Shown here: positions 9,995-22,066 of the stretch, piece after piece
Numbering within the stretch: position 1 is the first letter of the stretch
Layout: each line of letters starts with the position of its first letter
Assembly (NCBI GenBank): GCA_001466705.2
Contig: LATX02000211.1
Coordinates: forward strand, 1,240,001 to 1,304,000
Reading direction: 5' to 3'
Length of the DNA stretch: 64,000 nt
Origin: Moniliophthora roreri
Taxonomy: Eukaryota; Basidiomycota; Agaricomycetes; Agaricales; Marasmiaceae
The notes under the pieces: generated by a model
Seen by the model: the letters and a program-made list of their open reading frames with translations, nothing else
Databases searched by the model: none
What the model was told of the DNA's origin: nothing
Position numbers and translations under genes: made by a program

Positions 9995-12051
9995 CAAAGG
10001 AACTAGATGGGGGTCTTTTGCTGAAGAAATGGTCCATGAGTATGACAAACACCGAATGAATACGAGTCACAAACCATTCATGCGAAACTCCCAAGGAGTT
10101 GGGGCCGCAAGGAGAACCGCAACCAGTTTGAAAAATAATTAGACAGCTTTGTAAGAGAAAGAAGGAGAGTCTGAAGGGTAAGTCGAGGGACTTGGAGTCA
10201 GTAACACGAAACGTCCGAAAACTTCCAACCTAATTCATATATCTACGGAGGGAAGAAACGCAAAAGGACAGACAGGAATGAGCCTGTGAATGTTGGAGAT
10301 TGTCACGAGCTTCCAGGGATAAGCATGGACCCCCGACGACACAGATCTCGATAGGCGAGCCACATGCACGAAGAACTGGCCAGACTGCAACCCTGGTGGG
10401 GTTGATCAGATCTAGGAACGTGGAATGGTGGTGACGCGGTTGCTAGAATCCGCCTTTCCCCACGGTTATCTCTGTTTCAGAAAGGAAAGAAGAGTAGTAC
10501 AGAGAACACAAAGTCGACTCTCGACATCTGCTCGCCTGTACCTCCCTTTCTTCACACGAATACCTCCGTACAGCGTCAGCATGTTCTTGCGTTCTTCGTG
10601 AATTCCAAAGTCGAGACTTACGGAAGGGTAGATAGCCGTCGAGTGATACCAGCGGTCCTTCGATTGTCCTTCGGCGTACAAGTCTTTGGCGAAAGAAGAT
10701 AAACCTTTCCGGAAGGGGTTTATTTGCGCTCAAGAGGTGCATGCTAGCCCTGAAGCGACCGCTAAGTGAAGGCCAGAAAAGCGAGAACAAAGAAGAGATT
10801 CAGCCAAGGAACCTAAACTCACTATATTCACCGCACTTTTGCAGAGGTTCCGCTGACACCGGGTTGTAGCCTGAAGAGGTCAGCCCACGCAAACGCTACG
10901 GAGCTAACGTTCCCAAACAATAGGCTTGCCGATGAAAAACGAAAGCTTGTCGCCAAGATCGGGCCCGGGCCTCAGGTATCAAACATGGATTTAGAAAAGG
11001 AGCTGATTAGGTGAGCTCAGACTAGACAATCGTTGCTAGAGACATCGGCATTGCAGGTATTTCGAACGGATTATCAAAAACAAAGAGTACTTTGAAATGT
11101 AAGGCCGCAGCGGTCTCATCACGACAATGATTTGACCCTGGGCCTGATGCAGATCTTGGATCTGCCTAACGTGAGCCACGTACTGCCAGCACTGACAGCT
11201 GATGCACAACGAGAGAGAGAAAAAAAGCGAAAGATTAGCGAAAAGTACTGTAGTATGTTTGTGGGGCTTTATGGGACCGAAACCCTCCTCGACCCAGGTG
11301 CGATAAGCTACATAGCTCGCCCAGGATACCATTCGGGTTTGTTGAACGAGTAGGCGGACCATTAAACTGAAAAGCAGGGAAGCAGCCGGAAGGTGACCAA
11401 CAAAAGTCATGACGACCGAAGATAGGAGACCTGAGGGGAGGCAATAAAGTTCCTATTACTGTTTCTGGTAAAAAGAATTACCCAGCAACAAGGGAGACAG
11501 GTATAGAGCTGGGAATGCGCAGGGTTGTTGTCGCAGACATTCCGCCAACCAACAAAAAGCGCTTGTATGTCATTGGCGTCAGAAATTCCCGTGAACCTTG
11601 TGGAACTCTGTGTAATGGATGCATGGGTGGAGCCGACCATCGTGGGTTCTTGGTAAAAATGGTCTGGAATCTTTGAACAACTGCGCTCGGCTCTACTGAT
11701 GGTATCCGAAGCTCCGAGTCGGACACTTGCAGAGAAACGTAATGCGACCGGGACTGCTGGTTGAGATCGTCGATGGGTGATTCATAGTGGACTTTCGCCT
11801 ACTCAAACACCAATACATATCATTACAAGAATCATCACAGAAGAAACGAAAACACGAGCAAAGCGAATTCATTACCATATACTTGCCTCGACAATATACT
11901 AGCCAATCCGCAGGAAACTGGTTATACTTACACACAGAAAGGAGAAGTAAACGGGAAGACAAACCACCGTGCATACGCATACCATCAGGGTGAGCGCCTG
12001 CAGGAGAAAAAGCGTGCAAGGTAAATAAATCTTGACCGAAAAAAGAAAGAA
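9995..12051. other. Two-kilobase unassigned region upstream of the homeodomain gene
   Basis: This stretch should contain the homeodomain gene's promoter and 5' UTR and the U1-70K 3' UTR. I could not assign a complete gene. Two short stretches look protein-like. On the minus strand about 10466-10710 reads KDRWYHSTAIYPSVSLDFG and EERKNMLTLYGGI without an ATG-started frame of useful length. On the plus strand about 10925-11098 reads ADEKRKLVAKIGPGPQVSN then, across a possible 46-nt intron, KELIRYFERIIKNKEYFEM and a stop. Neither matches a family I recognise. They could be relics, very short genes or chance. Confidence 0.35.
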
Positions 12052-13422
12052 CTAGTAACGTTGACGTTTTGAGTTCCTGTCATCGTCATATCCTCCAGGG
12101 CCATCATGCCTTTTAAGGTCGTTGCGATACCCACCGCCAGGTGGACCATAGCCTCCACCAGGAGGGCCACCATAACCCCCGCCTGGACCGTAACCGTTTG
12201 GCGGGTGGTCATTGAACCCACCACCGCCACCACCGCCACCACCACTACCACCACCACCACCACCACCACCACCACCATAGCCAATACCTCCACCTCGACC
12301 GCCCCTAGAAGGTTGTCAGCACACATAGAAACAGGACAAAGAATACAGAATCTTTACCTATATCCACCGCCTCCAAAATCACGACGTTGGTACCCGTTGT
12401 CGCTATTCCGGAAACCGCCATCCATTCCTCCGCCTCCGCCGCCGCCGCCATACCCACCACGGAAACCACCGCCGCCGCCTCTGAAACCTCCGCGACCACC
12501 TCTGAAGCCACCCCTGTCACCGAATCCTCGACCTCCACCACCGCCAAAGCCACCACGGAAGCCACCACCTCTTGCCGGCATTGGTGCTGATTCTGCACGT
12601 TTTGGTCTTCCTCCAAGTCCGCCTCCCAAACGACGAGGCTTCCAGCCGCGCACGGTCCTACCACGCTCAACATCGACAAGTATTCGCTTGCCCATGATAA
12701 AGAGCCCATCTGATTCCTTGTAGGCAGCTACAAAGTGAGAAGGACCACAAGAGGTGTAATGTCAGTCGTCAGATAAAGCTGGAGATGTGGGAAATAAGGA
12801 AAAGTATTATGAACCTTTCATGTCTCGTTCCCGCTCGTACACTATGAACGCGTACCCTCGACTGCGACCTTTTTTGTCACGGACCACTCTTACCCGCTCA
12901 ATGGTACCGTAGCCTTCAAATTCACGCCGTAAGTCGGTCTCTGTTGCACTTTTATGCTGGTAAAGTGGTCAGTAACGTCCAATGTCAGGTGGGAGCAGGA
13001 CTAACCAAATGCGAGATAAACAGAGTTTTGTATGGATCACCTATGGCTTCTGGGTCATCTGCAGGTTTGTCTGAAAGGCGAATGAGTCTTAAGAACGGGA
13101 TGAGTCACGGGTAGAACGTACAAGTCTCTTTTGCAACGTTAAACTCTTCTTCCTTTTTCTTTTTCCGTTCTTCACGTCGAATTTGCCTCTTTACTTCCTC
13201 TGCGAGAGTAAACGCTGGTTCTTCGCCTTCTTCCATTGGTTCACCGTTAGCGAGGCTGTCCGCCGCGTCATCCTTAAGCCGTTGCAAAATCTCTGCGACA
13301 CCATGAACATCCTTTTTTCTGATACGATCTATATCCTTGTCGACTGGTCTTGCATAAGGTAATGGCGGCCTTGGTGCGAATAATTTGAGAAGATTCGGGG
13401 GTAGCAGATGTGTACCCGGCAT
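12052..13422 (-). CDS. SNP1: U1 small nuclear ribonucleoprotein 70 kDa (U1-70K) with Gly-rich tail
   Basis: Core protein of U1 snRNP that binds stem-loop I of U1 RNA in 5' splice-site recognition. The first exon carries the conserved U1-70K N-terminal segment ([18 protein letters not shown], a U1-C/Sm contact region) and a Lys/Glu helix. Later exons form one RRM, with RNP2 TLFISHL, then [21 protein letters not shown] (RNP1 core), and [21 protein letters not shown], which is diagnostic for U1-70K. The tail is unusual: instead of long RS/RD dipeptides it has RGG/FRGG repeats and glycine runs encoded by CCACCA-rich DNA at about 12180-12300. It ends NSKRQRY with TAG at 12054-12052. The start is 58 bp from COX10 on the other strand. 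Confidence 0.92.
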
Positions 13423-13480
13423 TGTAGGAACCTGGTGGGAGTTCAGAAGGAAGCAGGATGAGATTACTTAATACCTTTTC

Positions 13481-14689
13481 ATGTTCACGCCAGTGACTCT
13501 GAGGTCGGGGACTGCAGCACTCAGTCGACCTCTGTTTTCATCCTTTTTCTTCCACAATGCCCAATGGCTTTCTCAAAAGACCTCAATAACGCGGAGTCCC
13601 CATACGCTCAAGCTCACCATTCACCCCGAAATTAAACATGCCCCGCGGTCGGCGTATAAGGAAGCCGAAGTTCTTACTCCTGCTCGACTTTTAAAAGTCT
13701 ACTCGCAGCTTTCAAAATCCCGGCTCAGTATACTCGTTATACTCACTTCCATGTCGGGTGTAGCCCTGTCGCCTTTACCGACCACCGTCTCAACATTACT
13801 CGCGACAGCAGTTGGAACAGCACTTTGTTCCGCGTCTGCGAATACATTCAACCAATTGCAGGAGGTTCCTTTCGATGCACAAATGACTCGTACACGCATG
13901 CGACCTCTTGTGCGACGTGCTATTACTCCAGTTCACGCGGCTGGTTTTGGGATTGCCACCGGAATTGCGGGACCAGCCGTGTTGTGGACTTTGGTTAACC
14001 CTACGACAGCCATTCTTGGTTTGTCGAATATTGCCCTTTATGCTGGCGTGTATACGTGGATGAAACGAAGGAGCTATTTCAACACGTGGGTCGGTGCCAT
14101 TGTTGGCGCAATACCGCCGCTCATGGGCTGGACAGCTTGCGGTGGCCAACTTTTACCCTCGGAATCATATCCCGTACACCTATTCCCCCCGACATTCTTT
14201 TCATCGTTACCTGTCGATCTAGCTATGATTGACAACCCATTGGCACCGTTCGCCCTCTTCATGCTGCTCTTTAGTTGGCAATTCCCTCATTTTAACCCAT
14301 TAGCACATCTTGTGCGCGGTTCTTATGCACAAGCGGGGTATAGCATGTTGTCCGTGCTCGACCCAAAGAAGAACGCACTTGTAGCTCTACGACATGCACT
14401 TCTGCTCGTGCCGATATGTTCGGTTCTCATGCCACTATCTGGTCTTACAACTTGGTGGTTTGCGATAACGAGTCTATTTCCGAACCTGATCAGCGTGCAT
14501 GCGAGCTGGGAGTTTTGGAGGAAGGGCGGGGAAAAAGAAGCACGAGTGCTTTTCAGACATAGTTTATGGTATCTTCCGGTCATGTTAGGACTGATGATGA
14601 TACATAAGCAGGGCGTGGACTGGATGCAGTGGATAGGTTTTCGAGAAGAAGAGAAAGATGCGGATAATGTTGTAGAATCTAAATTATAG
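13481..14689 (+). CDS. COX10: Protoheme IX farnesyltransferase (heme O synthase) Cox10
   Basis: Inner-membrane UbiA-family prenyltransferase that adds a farnesyl group to heme B to make heme O for cytochrome oxidase. It is a single 402-codon exon. The first about 60 residues are basic and Ser-rich with no acidic cluster, consistent with a mitochondrial presequence. The first Asp-rich motif region reads SANTFNQLQEVPFDAQMTR followed by RTRMRPLVR. The membrane core includes SYFNTWVGAIVGAIPPLMGW and WQFPHFNPLAHLVRGSYAQA, both highly conserved in Cox10. About seven to nine hydrophobic segments can be seen. An intron-free gene is notable here, where most neighbours have several introns. It is divergent from U1-70K and convergent with the ZNF830-like gene. 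Confidence 0.95.
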   Translation: MFTPVTLRSGTAALSRPLFSSFFFHNAQWLSQKTSITRSPHTLKLTIHPEIKHAPRSAYKEAEVLTPARLLKVYSQLSKSRLSILVILTSMSGVALSPLPTTVSTLLATAVGTALCSASANTFNQLQEVPFDAQMTRTRMRPLVRRAITPVHAAGFGIATGIAGPAVLWTLVNPTTAILGLSNIALYAGVYTWMKRRSYFNTWVGAIVGAIPPLMGWTACGGQLLPSESYPVHLFPPTFFSSLPVDLAMIDNPLAPFALFMLLFSWQFPHFNPLAHLVRGSYAQAGYSMLSVLDPKKNALVALRHALLLVPICSVLMPLSGLTTWWFAITSLFPNLISVHASWEFWRKGGEKEARVLFRHSLWYLPVMLGLMMIHKQGVDWMQWIGFREEEKDADNVVESKL

Positions 14690-14743
14690 CATTCTGAATT
14701 AATGTAGTTGTTCTCAAACATGAGAGAATTGCCCACCACACTG

Positions 14744-15559
14744 CTATGAGCTTGATTTTGCAGCCTTTGCAGCCTGCCTTTTCTTCTTGAGGGCATCGAG
14801 CTTGTTCTTCATGACTGTTACTTTCATATCTGCCTCTTCCTGAGCTCTCTCCTCATCCAATATTCTATCCATGATCAACTCTCTTTCCTCCTGCTCTTTC
14901 CTCCGTCTTGATTCTTCTTCGTCAACCTGTTCTGGCGCCTCCGGCGCAGCTTCTGTCGGTATACCCTCCATGACCTCTACCATGACCGGTTCTGCTGTAA
15001 TTGTGGCATTTTCATACGTTTCCTGAAAATCAGTTGCATTCACTACTTCCCGCTGGAAGCGCTCCCATTCAAGGTCCAGCTGCGACTTGGGTTGGTCGGA
15101 TGCTAGTGGTGGCGCTTGCGCTTCCTCCTGCTCCTCCTCTTCGTCGTCATCCTGTTCAAGCACATGCGCACGCGAGGGCTCTGAAAAGAAATCGACAGGA
15201 AAGCCTTTCGGTGCGTCTTTCACTTTTTGCTTCTTCGTAGGTTGCTGCTGGTCTTGGTCCTCCATACTGACATCCCCATCTCCCTCTGTTGCTCTACGTT
15301 TGCCCAACAGAGCCTTTTCTCTCTCCTCTTCTTCCTGTCGAAGCCTCTGTTCCTCTCTCTCCCGCTCCTTTTCCTTGATTTGCGCGACGGTCGTACGATG
15401 TATTTTGCTCCCAAGGTGACCTTCCCAAGCTGAAGCATGTTTTACGATGGTACCACAGGCGCTACATCTCAGTTGCCCGGATTGGTTATAGGAAGCAAGA
15501 GGGTGAGTTATACGCGCTTCTTGTCGTTTGGCTTTGAGAAGAGCACGGACGTCTGCCAT
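14744..15559 (-). CDS. ZNF830/CCDC16-like zinc-finger protein, spliceosome associated
   Basis: A single-exon, 271-residue protein. The N-terminus MADVRALLKAKRQEARI is followed by a C2H2 finger (LRCSACGTIVKHASAWEGH, distal HLGSKIH) at residues about 28-55, matching the ZNF830 group. The rest is charged: an Arg/Glu coiled coil, an acidic stretch, then a C-terminal coiled coil ending KKKRQAAKAAKSSS. The conserved phrase PVDFFSEPSRA lies at about residue 120. The animal family member associates with spliceosomal complexes and DNA replication; the role here is inferred. I chose the ATG at 15559 because the upstream in-frame residues are not conserved-looking. Confidence 0.8.
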   Translation of the reverse strand: MADVRALLKAKRQEARITHPLASYNQSGQLRCSACGTIVKHASAWEGHLGSKIHRTTVAQIKEKEREREEQRLRQEEEEREKALLGKRRATEGDGDVSMEDQDQQQPTKKQKVKDAPKGFPVDFFSEPSRAHVLEQDDDEEEEQEEAQAPPLASDQPKSQLDLEWERFQREVVNATDFQETYENATITAEPVMVEVMEGIPTEAAPEAPEQVDEEESRRRKEQEERELIMDRILDEERAQEEADMKVTVMKNKLDALKKKRQAAKAAKSSS

Positions 15560-15824
15560 GATGGTTGTGGGTATAGGTAGGTGAACGCGTTCAAGGATGA
15601 AGTTACGTAAATGGACGAAACTGCTACGTACTGTTGAGCACTCAAGAGTTATGGATGGAAAGCGTCTATCATTAGGATGGAAGTAATACACTTTTTGTTT
15701 GTATATATCCCACATCCCATACCCGAACTAATCTAAGGACTATGGTATACATACACATGAATATGAGTAGCACATCCACCCATTGACATTAGTAGTAGTG
15801 ATCAGTCATAAAACCTAAAACCGT

Positions 15825-17608
15825 CTATTGCTTGTCAGCGAAAATCTTGGCAATGGCCTCAGTAGAGTAGGACTTGGGGCGTTCAAGAGCTAATAAGTTG
15901 TGAGCAACGACAATGATAGTTAGAGAGGCCAGAAATACTCACGAGCACCAAGAGCACGATCCCAGATGAGCTGAGCAGCAACACCAAATGCACGGGAGAC
16001 ACCGAAGAGAACGGTGTAGAATTGCATCTGGTGAAGACCGTAGTAGGTGAGGAGAGCACCTGAGTGGGCGTCGACATTGGGCCAGGGGTTCTTAGCCTTG
16101 CCAGCCTACATGATGACAATCGGCAATAAGAAAACCATATAATAATGTAAAAAACTAACCTCTAAGAGAATACCAGGAACAATGTTGTAGATCTGACCAA
16201 CGAGCTTGAACATGGGGTCGTTGGGGAGGTGCTTCAAGGCAAACTCTCGTTGAGCGGTATAACGAGGATCAGTCTTCCTAAGAACGGCGTGACCGTACCC
16301 AGGAACAACTTGGCCGCCTTTGAGAGTCGACCAAACGTACTCCTTGACAGCCTCGTCACTGGCATTCTCACCGATCTTAGACTGCATCTTGCGCAACCAG
16401 AGCAAGACTTCCTGGTTGGCAAGACCGTGCAGAGGTCCAGCAAGTCCGTTCAAGGAAGCAGCGAAGGCGAGGAAAGGATCTGAGAGAGCAGATCCGACGA
16501 GCTTTCCGGTGTGAGCTGAGACGTTACCGCCCTCGTGGTCACTGTGGATGGTGATGTAGAGACGCATCAATTCAACGAAGGCAGGGTTGTCGCCGAAGCC
16601 AAGGAGAGTAGCAAGATTGTGGGAGTAGTCCTTGTTGGCGTCAATGGCAGGAAGCTTGCCCTGACCAAAGACGTTGTTGTAGATCCTACCAGCAATGTTG
16701 GGAAGCTTGGCAATCCTGACAGGTAATGCTGTAAGTCATCAATGACGACACGAGTAAAAATAGAAACGCTCACAAGTCCATGGAATCCTCGAAGGTAGGT
16801 CCCCAGTAATCCTTCTTGTTGATACCATCCTGGTAAGCTTTAGCAAAGGCAGAGTCGTGGTTGAGCTAAATGTCACATTTAGCCAAATGATAAGCAATAA
16901 AAGGGATTAAGCATACCGCAGTGACAGCCAAGCTGAACTGACTCATGGGGTGAAGAGTAGGAGGGCATCGGTCAAGGAGTTCCTCAACGAATTCGGGGAT
17001 AGCAGCACGAGCAGCCCAATCCTTGGAGAGCTCGGTCACCTGCTCCTGGGTCGGAACTTCTCCGGTGACAAGAAGCCAGAACAGAGCTTCGGGAAGAGGC
17101 TCGTCACCGCCGGGGGCTTTAGGAAGACGTTCCTTGCATTCGGGGATTGAGAGGCCACGGAAACGAATACCCTCCTCAGCATCGAGAACGGAGCCATCCC
17201 AGATCAAAGCAGGGAGTCCACGCATACCACTGGAGGATAGAGTGGGTTACTGAGGCCAAGAGCTTATATCCGAATGGACGTACCCGTAAAGTTGATCGAC
17301 GAGGACAGGACCGAAAGCCTTCTTACCATGCTCAGCACGGACAGCTTTTACCTGAGGAAGAGGTTGAAGTACTGTTAATGAATAAAAATGCTACACTTAC
17401 CCGCTCGAGTTGCTCAGGAATGAGTTGAGCGACACGCTCCTTAAGAGTGGTGTTTTTGGGAGCAGAAGATGAGAAGCGAGCTGTCCGAGCCCAAGTAGCC
17501 CTTGAAAATCTCGACTGCAAAGGCCAATACATGTTAGCTTATGTTCAAGATAGAACGAGAAGCAAAAAAAATACATACGGCGCGAATGAAGGAGGAGGAA
17601 GCAATCAT
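15825..17608 (-). CDS. CIT1: Mitochondrial citrate synthase
   Basis: Condenses acetyl-CoA with oxaloacetate in the TCA cycle. The first exon [10 protein letters not shown] and the next, [19 protein letters not shown], form an Arg/Ser-rich mitochondrial presequence. Catalytic residues are visible: the first His in [20 protein letters not shown], the second in [15 protein letters not shown], and the distal region [20 protein letters not shown]. The length of about 470 aa fits eukaryotic mitochondrial citrate synthase. At least six introns interrupt the gene. The protein ends IAKIFADKQ with TAG at 15827-15825. The start is 130 bp from TRM8 on the other strand. Confidence 0.96.
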
Positions 17609-17738
17609 GACGGTGATGGAGCTGAAGAAAGGTTTGGTCTCGCGACTTTCTCCGTGCTTATACGGCTTTCTCACGTTCGCGCTAAACTTCTGGCCCAACG
17701 GCAACTCCGAAAGGGTCACATATAAACTCTGTCAGGGA

Positions 17739-18638
<900 letters not shown>

Positions 18639-18646
18639 TATTTGAA

Positions 18647-19534
18647 TCAATATTCGTTTTCAACATGCGCTCCTGCCGAGTTTTTCCCTATTGACTGCAT
18701 CGATTCCACTAATCTTGCAGTCCTCTCTTTGACCGCTCGCTTCATTTCTCCATGTATGACAGTACCCGCTTCACCTGCCAACCGGAGAATCTCTTCGAAT
18801 CGGTCCATATGTAATCGCGTTTCCATTGACACCAGAGTGACTTTTCCTGACCGAGGCATGACCGCGACAGTCACATTCGGTAAATCGTTTTCTTCGAGCT
18901 GCGTGAGGTCCAGTAGGGGTGAAGTCGAATGTACACCACCGGTCACTGCACAGACAAAGTCCAATAAAGGTATTCCAGCATTGGCTAGAGCAAGAGTAGT
19001 AGCATTGATGCATGCCTGTAATACTCCGCCGTCTTGTTGAAGAACTTGAACATAAATGTCGATTTGAGACCGCGGGTACAAGGATGTCTGGATGACTGGC
19101 TCAAATGTTGATTTCAGTGTCTGCGTTAGCTCTAGTATACGCCTGTGAAAGAAGCTGAACAGACAATTAGAGACAATGATCTTTGCAACACTCACTTGTC
19201 ACCACGTCCTCTTCTCCGTCTTTCTCCTGCACTAAATGACGCTATACTGAGCTCTATATTGATATTGGCGCGATCATGATATGTCTGAGAGCGCATCTTT
19301 GCTTCCCTAGGGCCAAAGACGCACACAGATACTTGTGTGAGCCCATGCGAGATGGTTGCCGATCCGTCCGAGTTTGAGCCTTGTGGCGAAAAGTCAATCC
19401 CAATGGTACGCAACTCGTATTGCTTTCTCCCGTCAGAACGATAGCCTCCAGCGTTCAAAATCTCTATTCGAGAACTCTAAATGAGAAGATGTGAACGAGA
19501 TATAGGCTACCAGACGAATAAAAGCACAGACCAT
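18647..19534 (-). CDS. SKI6: Exosome core subunit Rrp41 (RNase PH-like, Ski6)
   Basis: RNase PH-fold subunit of the RNA exosome ring (3'-5' RNA decay and processing, nucleus and cytoplasm). The middle exon gives YRSDGRKQYELRTIGI, DGSATISHGLTQVSVCVFGP and an Arg-rich loop ERRRRGRG. After an intron it continues RRILELTQTLKSTFEPVIQ, then VLQQDGGVLQACINATTLAL, then VCAVTGGVHSTSPLLDL. To reach the family N-terminus (MSSRIEILNAGG) the initiator ATG at 19534-19532 must be spliced directly to AGTTCTCGA across an intron beginning GTCTGT and ending TTTAG. The first coding exon would then be the start codon alone. No other in-frame ATG fits. The start is 107 bp from NPT1. Confidence 0.9.
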
Positions 19535-19641
19535 GAGGGGCAATGACAAAGTCACGACGCGTATTCAGTTTTAATCGTAAACCCCAATAATCTCGGAATG
19601 CCGCTCAGTTCGGCCTCTTTGCTCCTTTATCGCGTTCCACC

Positions 19642-21386
19642 ATGTCCAAACTCGCAATTCCACCGTCGATTCTCGACACAGATCTCTACAAGGCTTGTTT
19701 TTTTTTTTTACCAGATCTCTTGAAAATACCCGTCTCATAGAATGTTATACAGCTGACAATGCAGCAAGCAGTACTGCACCATTTCCCTTCAACTCCAGCC
19801 TCCTATCGATTCACCAATCGTGATAAACCAAACGTAACCTTCAGCAGAGCCTGCTACGAAGCATTTAAATCTTCAGTTTCTCGTATGTGTTCTCCGATGG
19901 CGAGCAACCGGAACTTACATCCTCCTTCCTAGAATTTACCCAAATGAGGTTAACACCAGATGAACGCACCTGGCTCGCAGAAACCTGTCCCTTCCTCACT
20001 CAGGATTATCTTGATTATCTGCAGAACTATAGATTCAAGCCGGAGCAAGTCGATATACAGTTTACCCCCGCAGATGGTCAGGATTCTGACTCACAAGACC
20101 CAAAAGTCAGGGGTCATATAGATATTACAGCGACTGGTTCGTGGGATGAAACGATTCTCTGGGAAGTTCCTTTGATGGCTTGCCTGAGTGAAACGTATTT
20201 TGCAATCGATGACCAGGATTGGAACTACGACGGACAGGAAGGCGAGCAATTTCTCGTTGCGCACTGTCTTCTTTGCTGATAACAACCCTATAATTTGTAG
20301 AGATGGCATTCAGGAAAGGGAAGATTCTCATTGAGGCGGGCTGTGCCTTTAACGAGTTTGGAACCCGTCGAAGACGTTCTTATCATAATCAGGACATTGT
20401 CGTGAAAGGCGTCGCGGAAGCAGCACAAAAGGTCAAAGGAGAAGGGAAACTGTTGGGCACCAGTAATGTTGAGATCTCATTCCTGTTCGGTTTCAGTATC
20501 ACTGAATGATTTCAACTAAAGGTCCACCTCGCACAACGATATGGCCTCATACCAGTCGGTACCGTTGCTCAGTGAGTAGCAACATTTCTATAAATGTGAT
20601 ATTCTTTTCATATATTGCTTAGTGAATGGTTTATGGGCGTGAGTAGGGATCATTTCGAGGATGATTCACTGTTCATGACTCATTGTAGGTCGGAGCTCTC
20701 AAAGGATACGAGACAGTGCACGAACAAGCAATGTCGTTCTGGGAAGAGACGTATCCGGATGCACTCCTCCTAGCATTGACAGACACATTCTCCACACAAG
20801 CGTTTTTCAAAGTCTGTGCCACGATACAAAATTGCCACTTTGAGCTTATTCATTAACCTCTAGAGCTTTGTGAAAATGCCAGAGCGCGCAAAGAGATGGG
20901 ACGGTCTCCGGCAAGATTCCGGCGATCCTTTCGTTTACGCGCCTCGCGCAAAAGAGATCTACACGTCTCTGGGAATAGATCATACCCAGAAACTCATCAT
21001 CTACTCTGATGCACTAGACATTGACAAGGCTCTGAAGCTGAAGAAACTAACCGATGATGTGGGGTTTAAAAGTGAGTAAAATAGTAGACATCTACAGCTT
21101 GGTATAACTGCGCCTTCTTAGGCTCTTTTGGTATTGGCACATTCATGACCAACGACTTCAAGAAGGCATCGAGCGACGGAAAGGAGAAGAGCAAAGCTCT
21201 GAATATTGTCATCAAGCTGGCATCAGTGGACGAGAAGCCTTGTGTGAAAATCAGTGATGAGTTGTCCAAGGTAAAGAGTGCTCCACTGAAGAAGACTTGC
21301 AGCACGCTGAATCGTGACCTATTAAGAACACTGGAGACAAAGCAACCGCTGAACGGGTCAAGAAACTCTTTGGTTTGACGCAATGA
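19642..21386 (+). CDS. NPT1: Nicotinate phosphoribosyltransferase
   Basis: Salvage enzyme that makes nicotinate mononucleotide for NAD. The first exon MSKLAIPPSILDTDLYK joins LTMQQAVLHHFP. The intron between them starts with GC, not GT, giving a candidate GC-AG intron that contains an 11-T run. Family motifs follow: YRFTNRDK, RTWLAETCPFLTQDYLDYL, RDGIQERGKILIEAGCAFNEFGTRRRR (split over two exons), the active-site His in PVGTVAHEWFMG, and WDGLRQDSGDPFVYAPRAK. The last exon ends VKKLFGLTQ with TGA at 21384-21386. At least seven introns are needed. Length is about 430 aa, usual for fungal NAPRTase. Confidence 0.93.
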
Positions 21387-21519
21387 TGTATGATTGCCCT
21401 TCTGCCTTATTTCTGTAGTGTACGAATAGATTCTTGATTTCATCGACTAAGTATTGTTATTTTGCAGTGCAGTTTCCGGCCATATACCGCCGTTACGTGC
21501 CCTCGTTCAGGAACCAATT

Positions 21520-21960
21520 GAACTCAACATCACAGCGGAAAATCCATATCGGAGTTGTAGAAGTCAGAGTCGACATCAGGACCTTCATCTTCAGGCTCAG
21601 ACTCGCCAAAAGAGTCGAAACCATCGATAATTGCTATGAGATATGACGAGCGAAGGGGCCGCGCGGAATGACACGTAGAACTCACCCCAGGACATAATGA
21701 TTCGCTTCCTACTTGTGAAGGCGTCAGGTATGAACTTCCGAATCCTCGCCTCAAGTACATCGCTTATCCTCTTTCATACGACTAGTTCACCCTCCGGTTC
21801 GTCAATTCAAAGAGGCCATCCCAATGTGCGTGATGGCAGAATACTTGTAACTTTTCTACAATCCGAATTAGCAATTTCCAGTGGTGGTCTTGCCGTGTAC
21901 ACTCGAGCAGCAACTATATTCTAGAGACGCATGGGGATACATACACAACGTCGAGATGTG
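21520..21960 (-). pseudogene. Deleted tandem copy of the F-box/LRR-like gene: only tail and upstream flank remain
   Basis: The minus strand reads the family tail DVLEARIRKFIPDAFTSRK then MSWG at about 21680-21770. After a candidate intron (GTGAGTTCTAC...CTCATAG) comes the acidic end IDGFDSFGESEPEDEGPDV and a stop. This corresponds to the tail of the next gene (about 22196-22333), with which the DNA is visibly similar. The right edge, about 21890-21950, resembles DNA at about 23765-23830, upstream of the second copy. The central F-box and leucine-rich part is absent. It therefore looks like an older tandem duplicate that lost its middle. It is unlikely to be functional. Confidence 0.55.
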
Positions 21961-22066
21961 CTAACGTGAAGGCGAAACTCAAAACATATACAGTCCAGTA
22001 AGCGTGCAGTATTAAGCAACAAGAAATGACAGCAATTAGAAAGCCAATGCACAAGACACTAGAAAA

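Noticed and set aside
12106..12723. 205-codon Pro/Thr-rich plus-strand protein over 12.1-12.7 kb
   Set aside because: It is the antisense shadow of the Gly-rich U1-70K tail, where GGN codons read as CCN.
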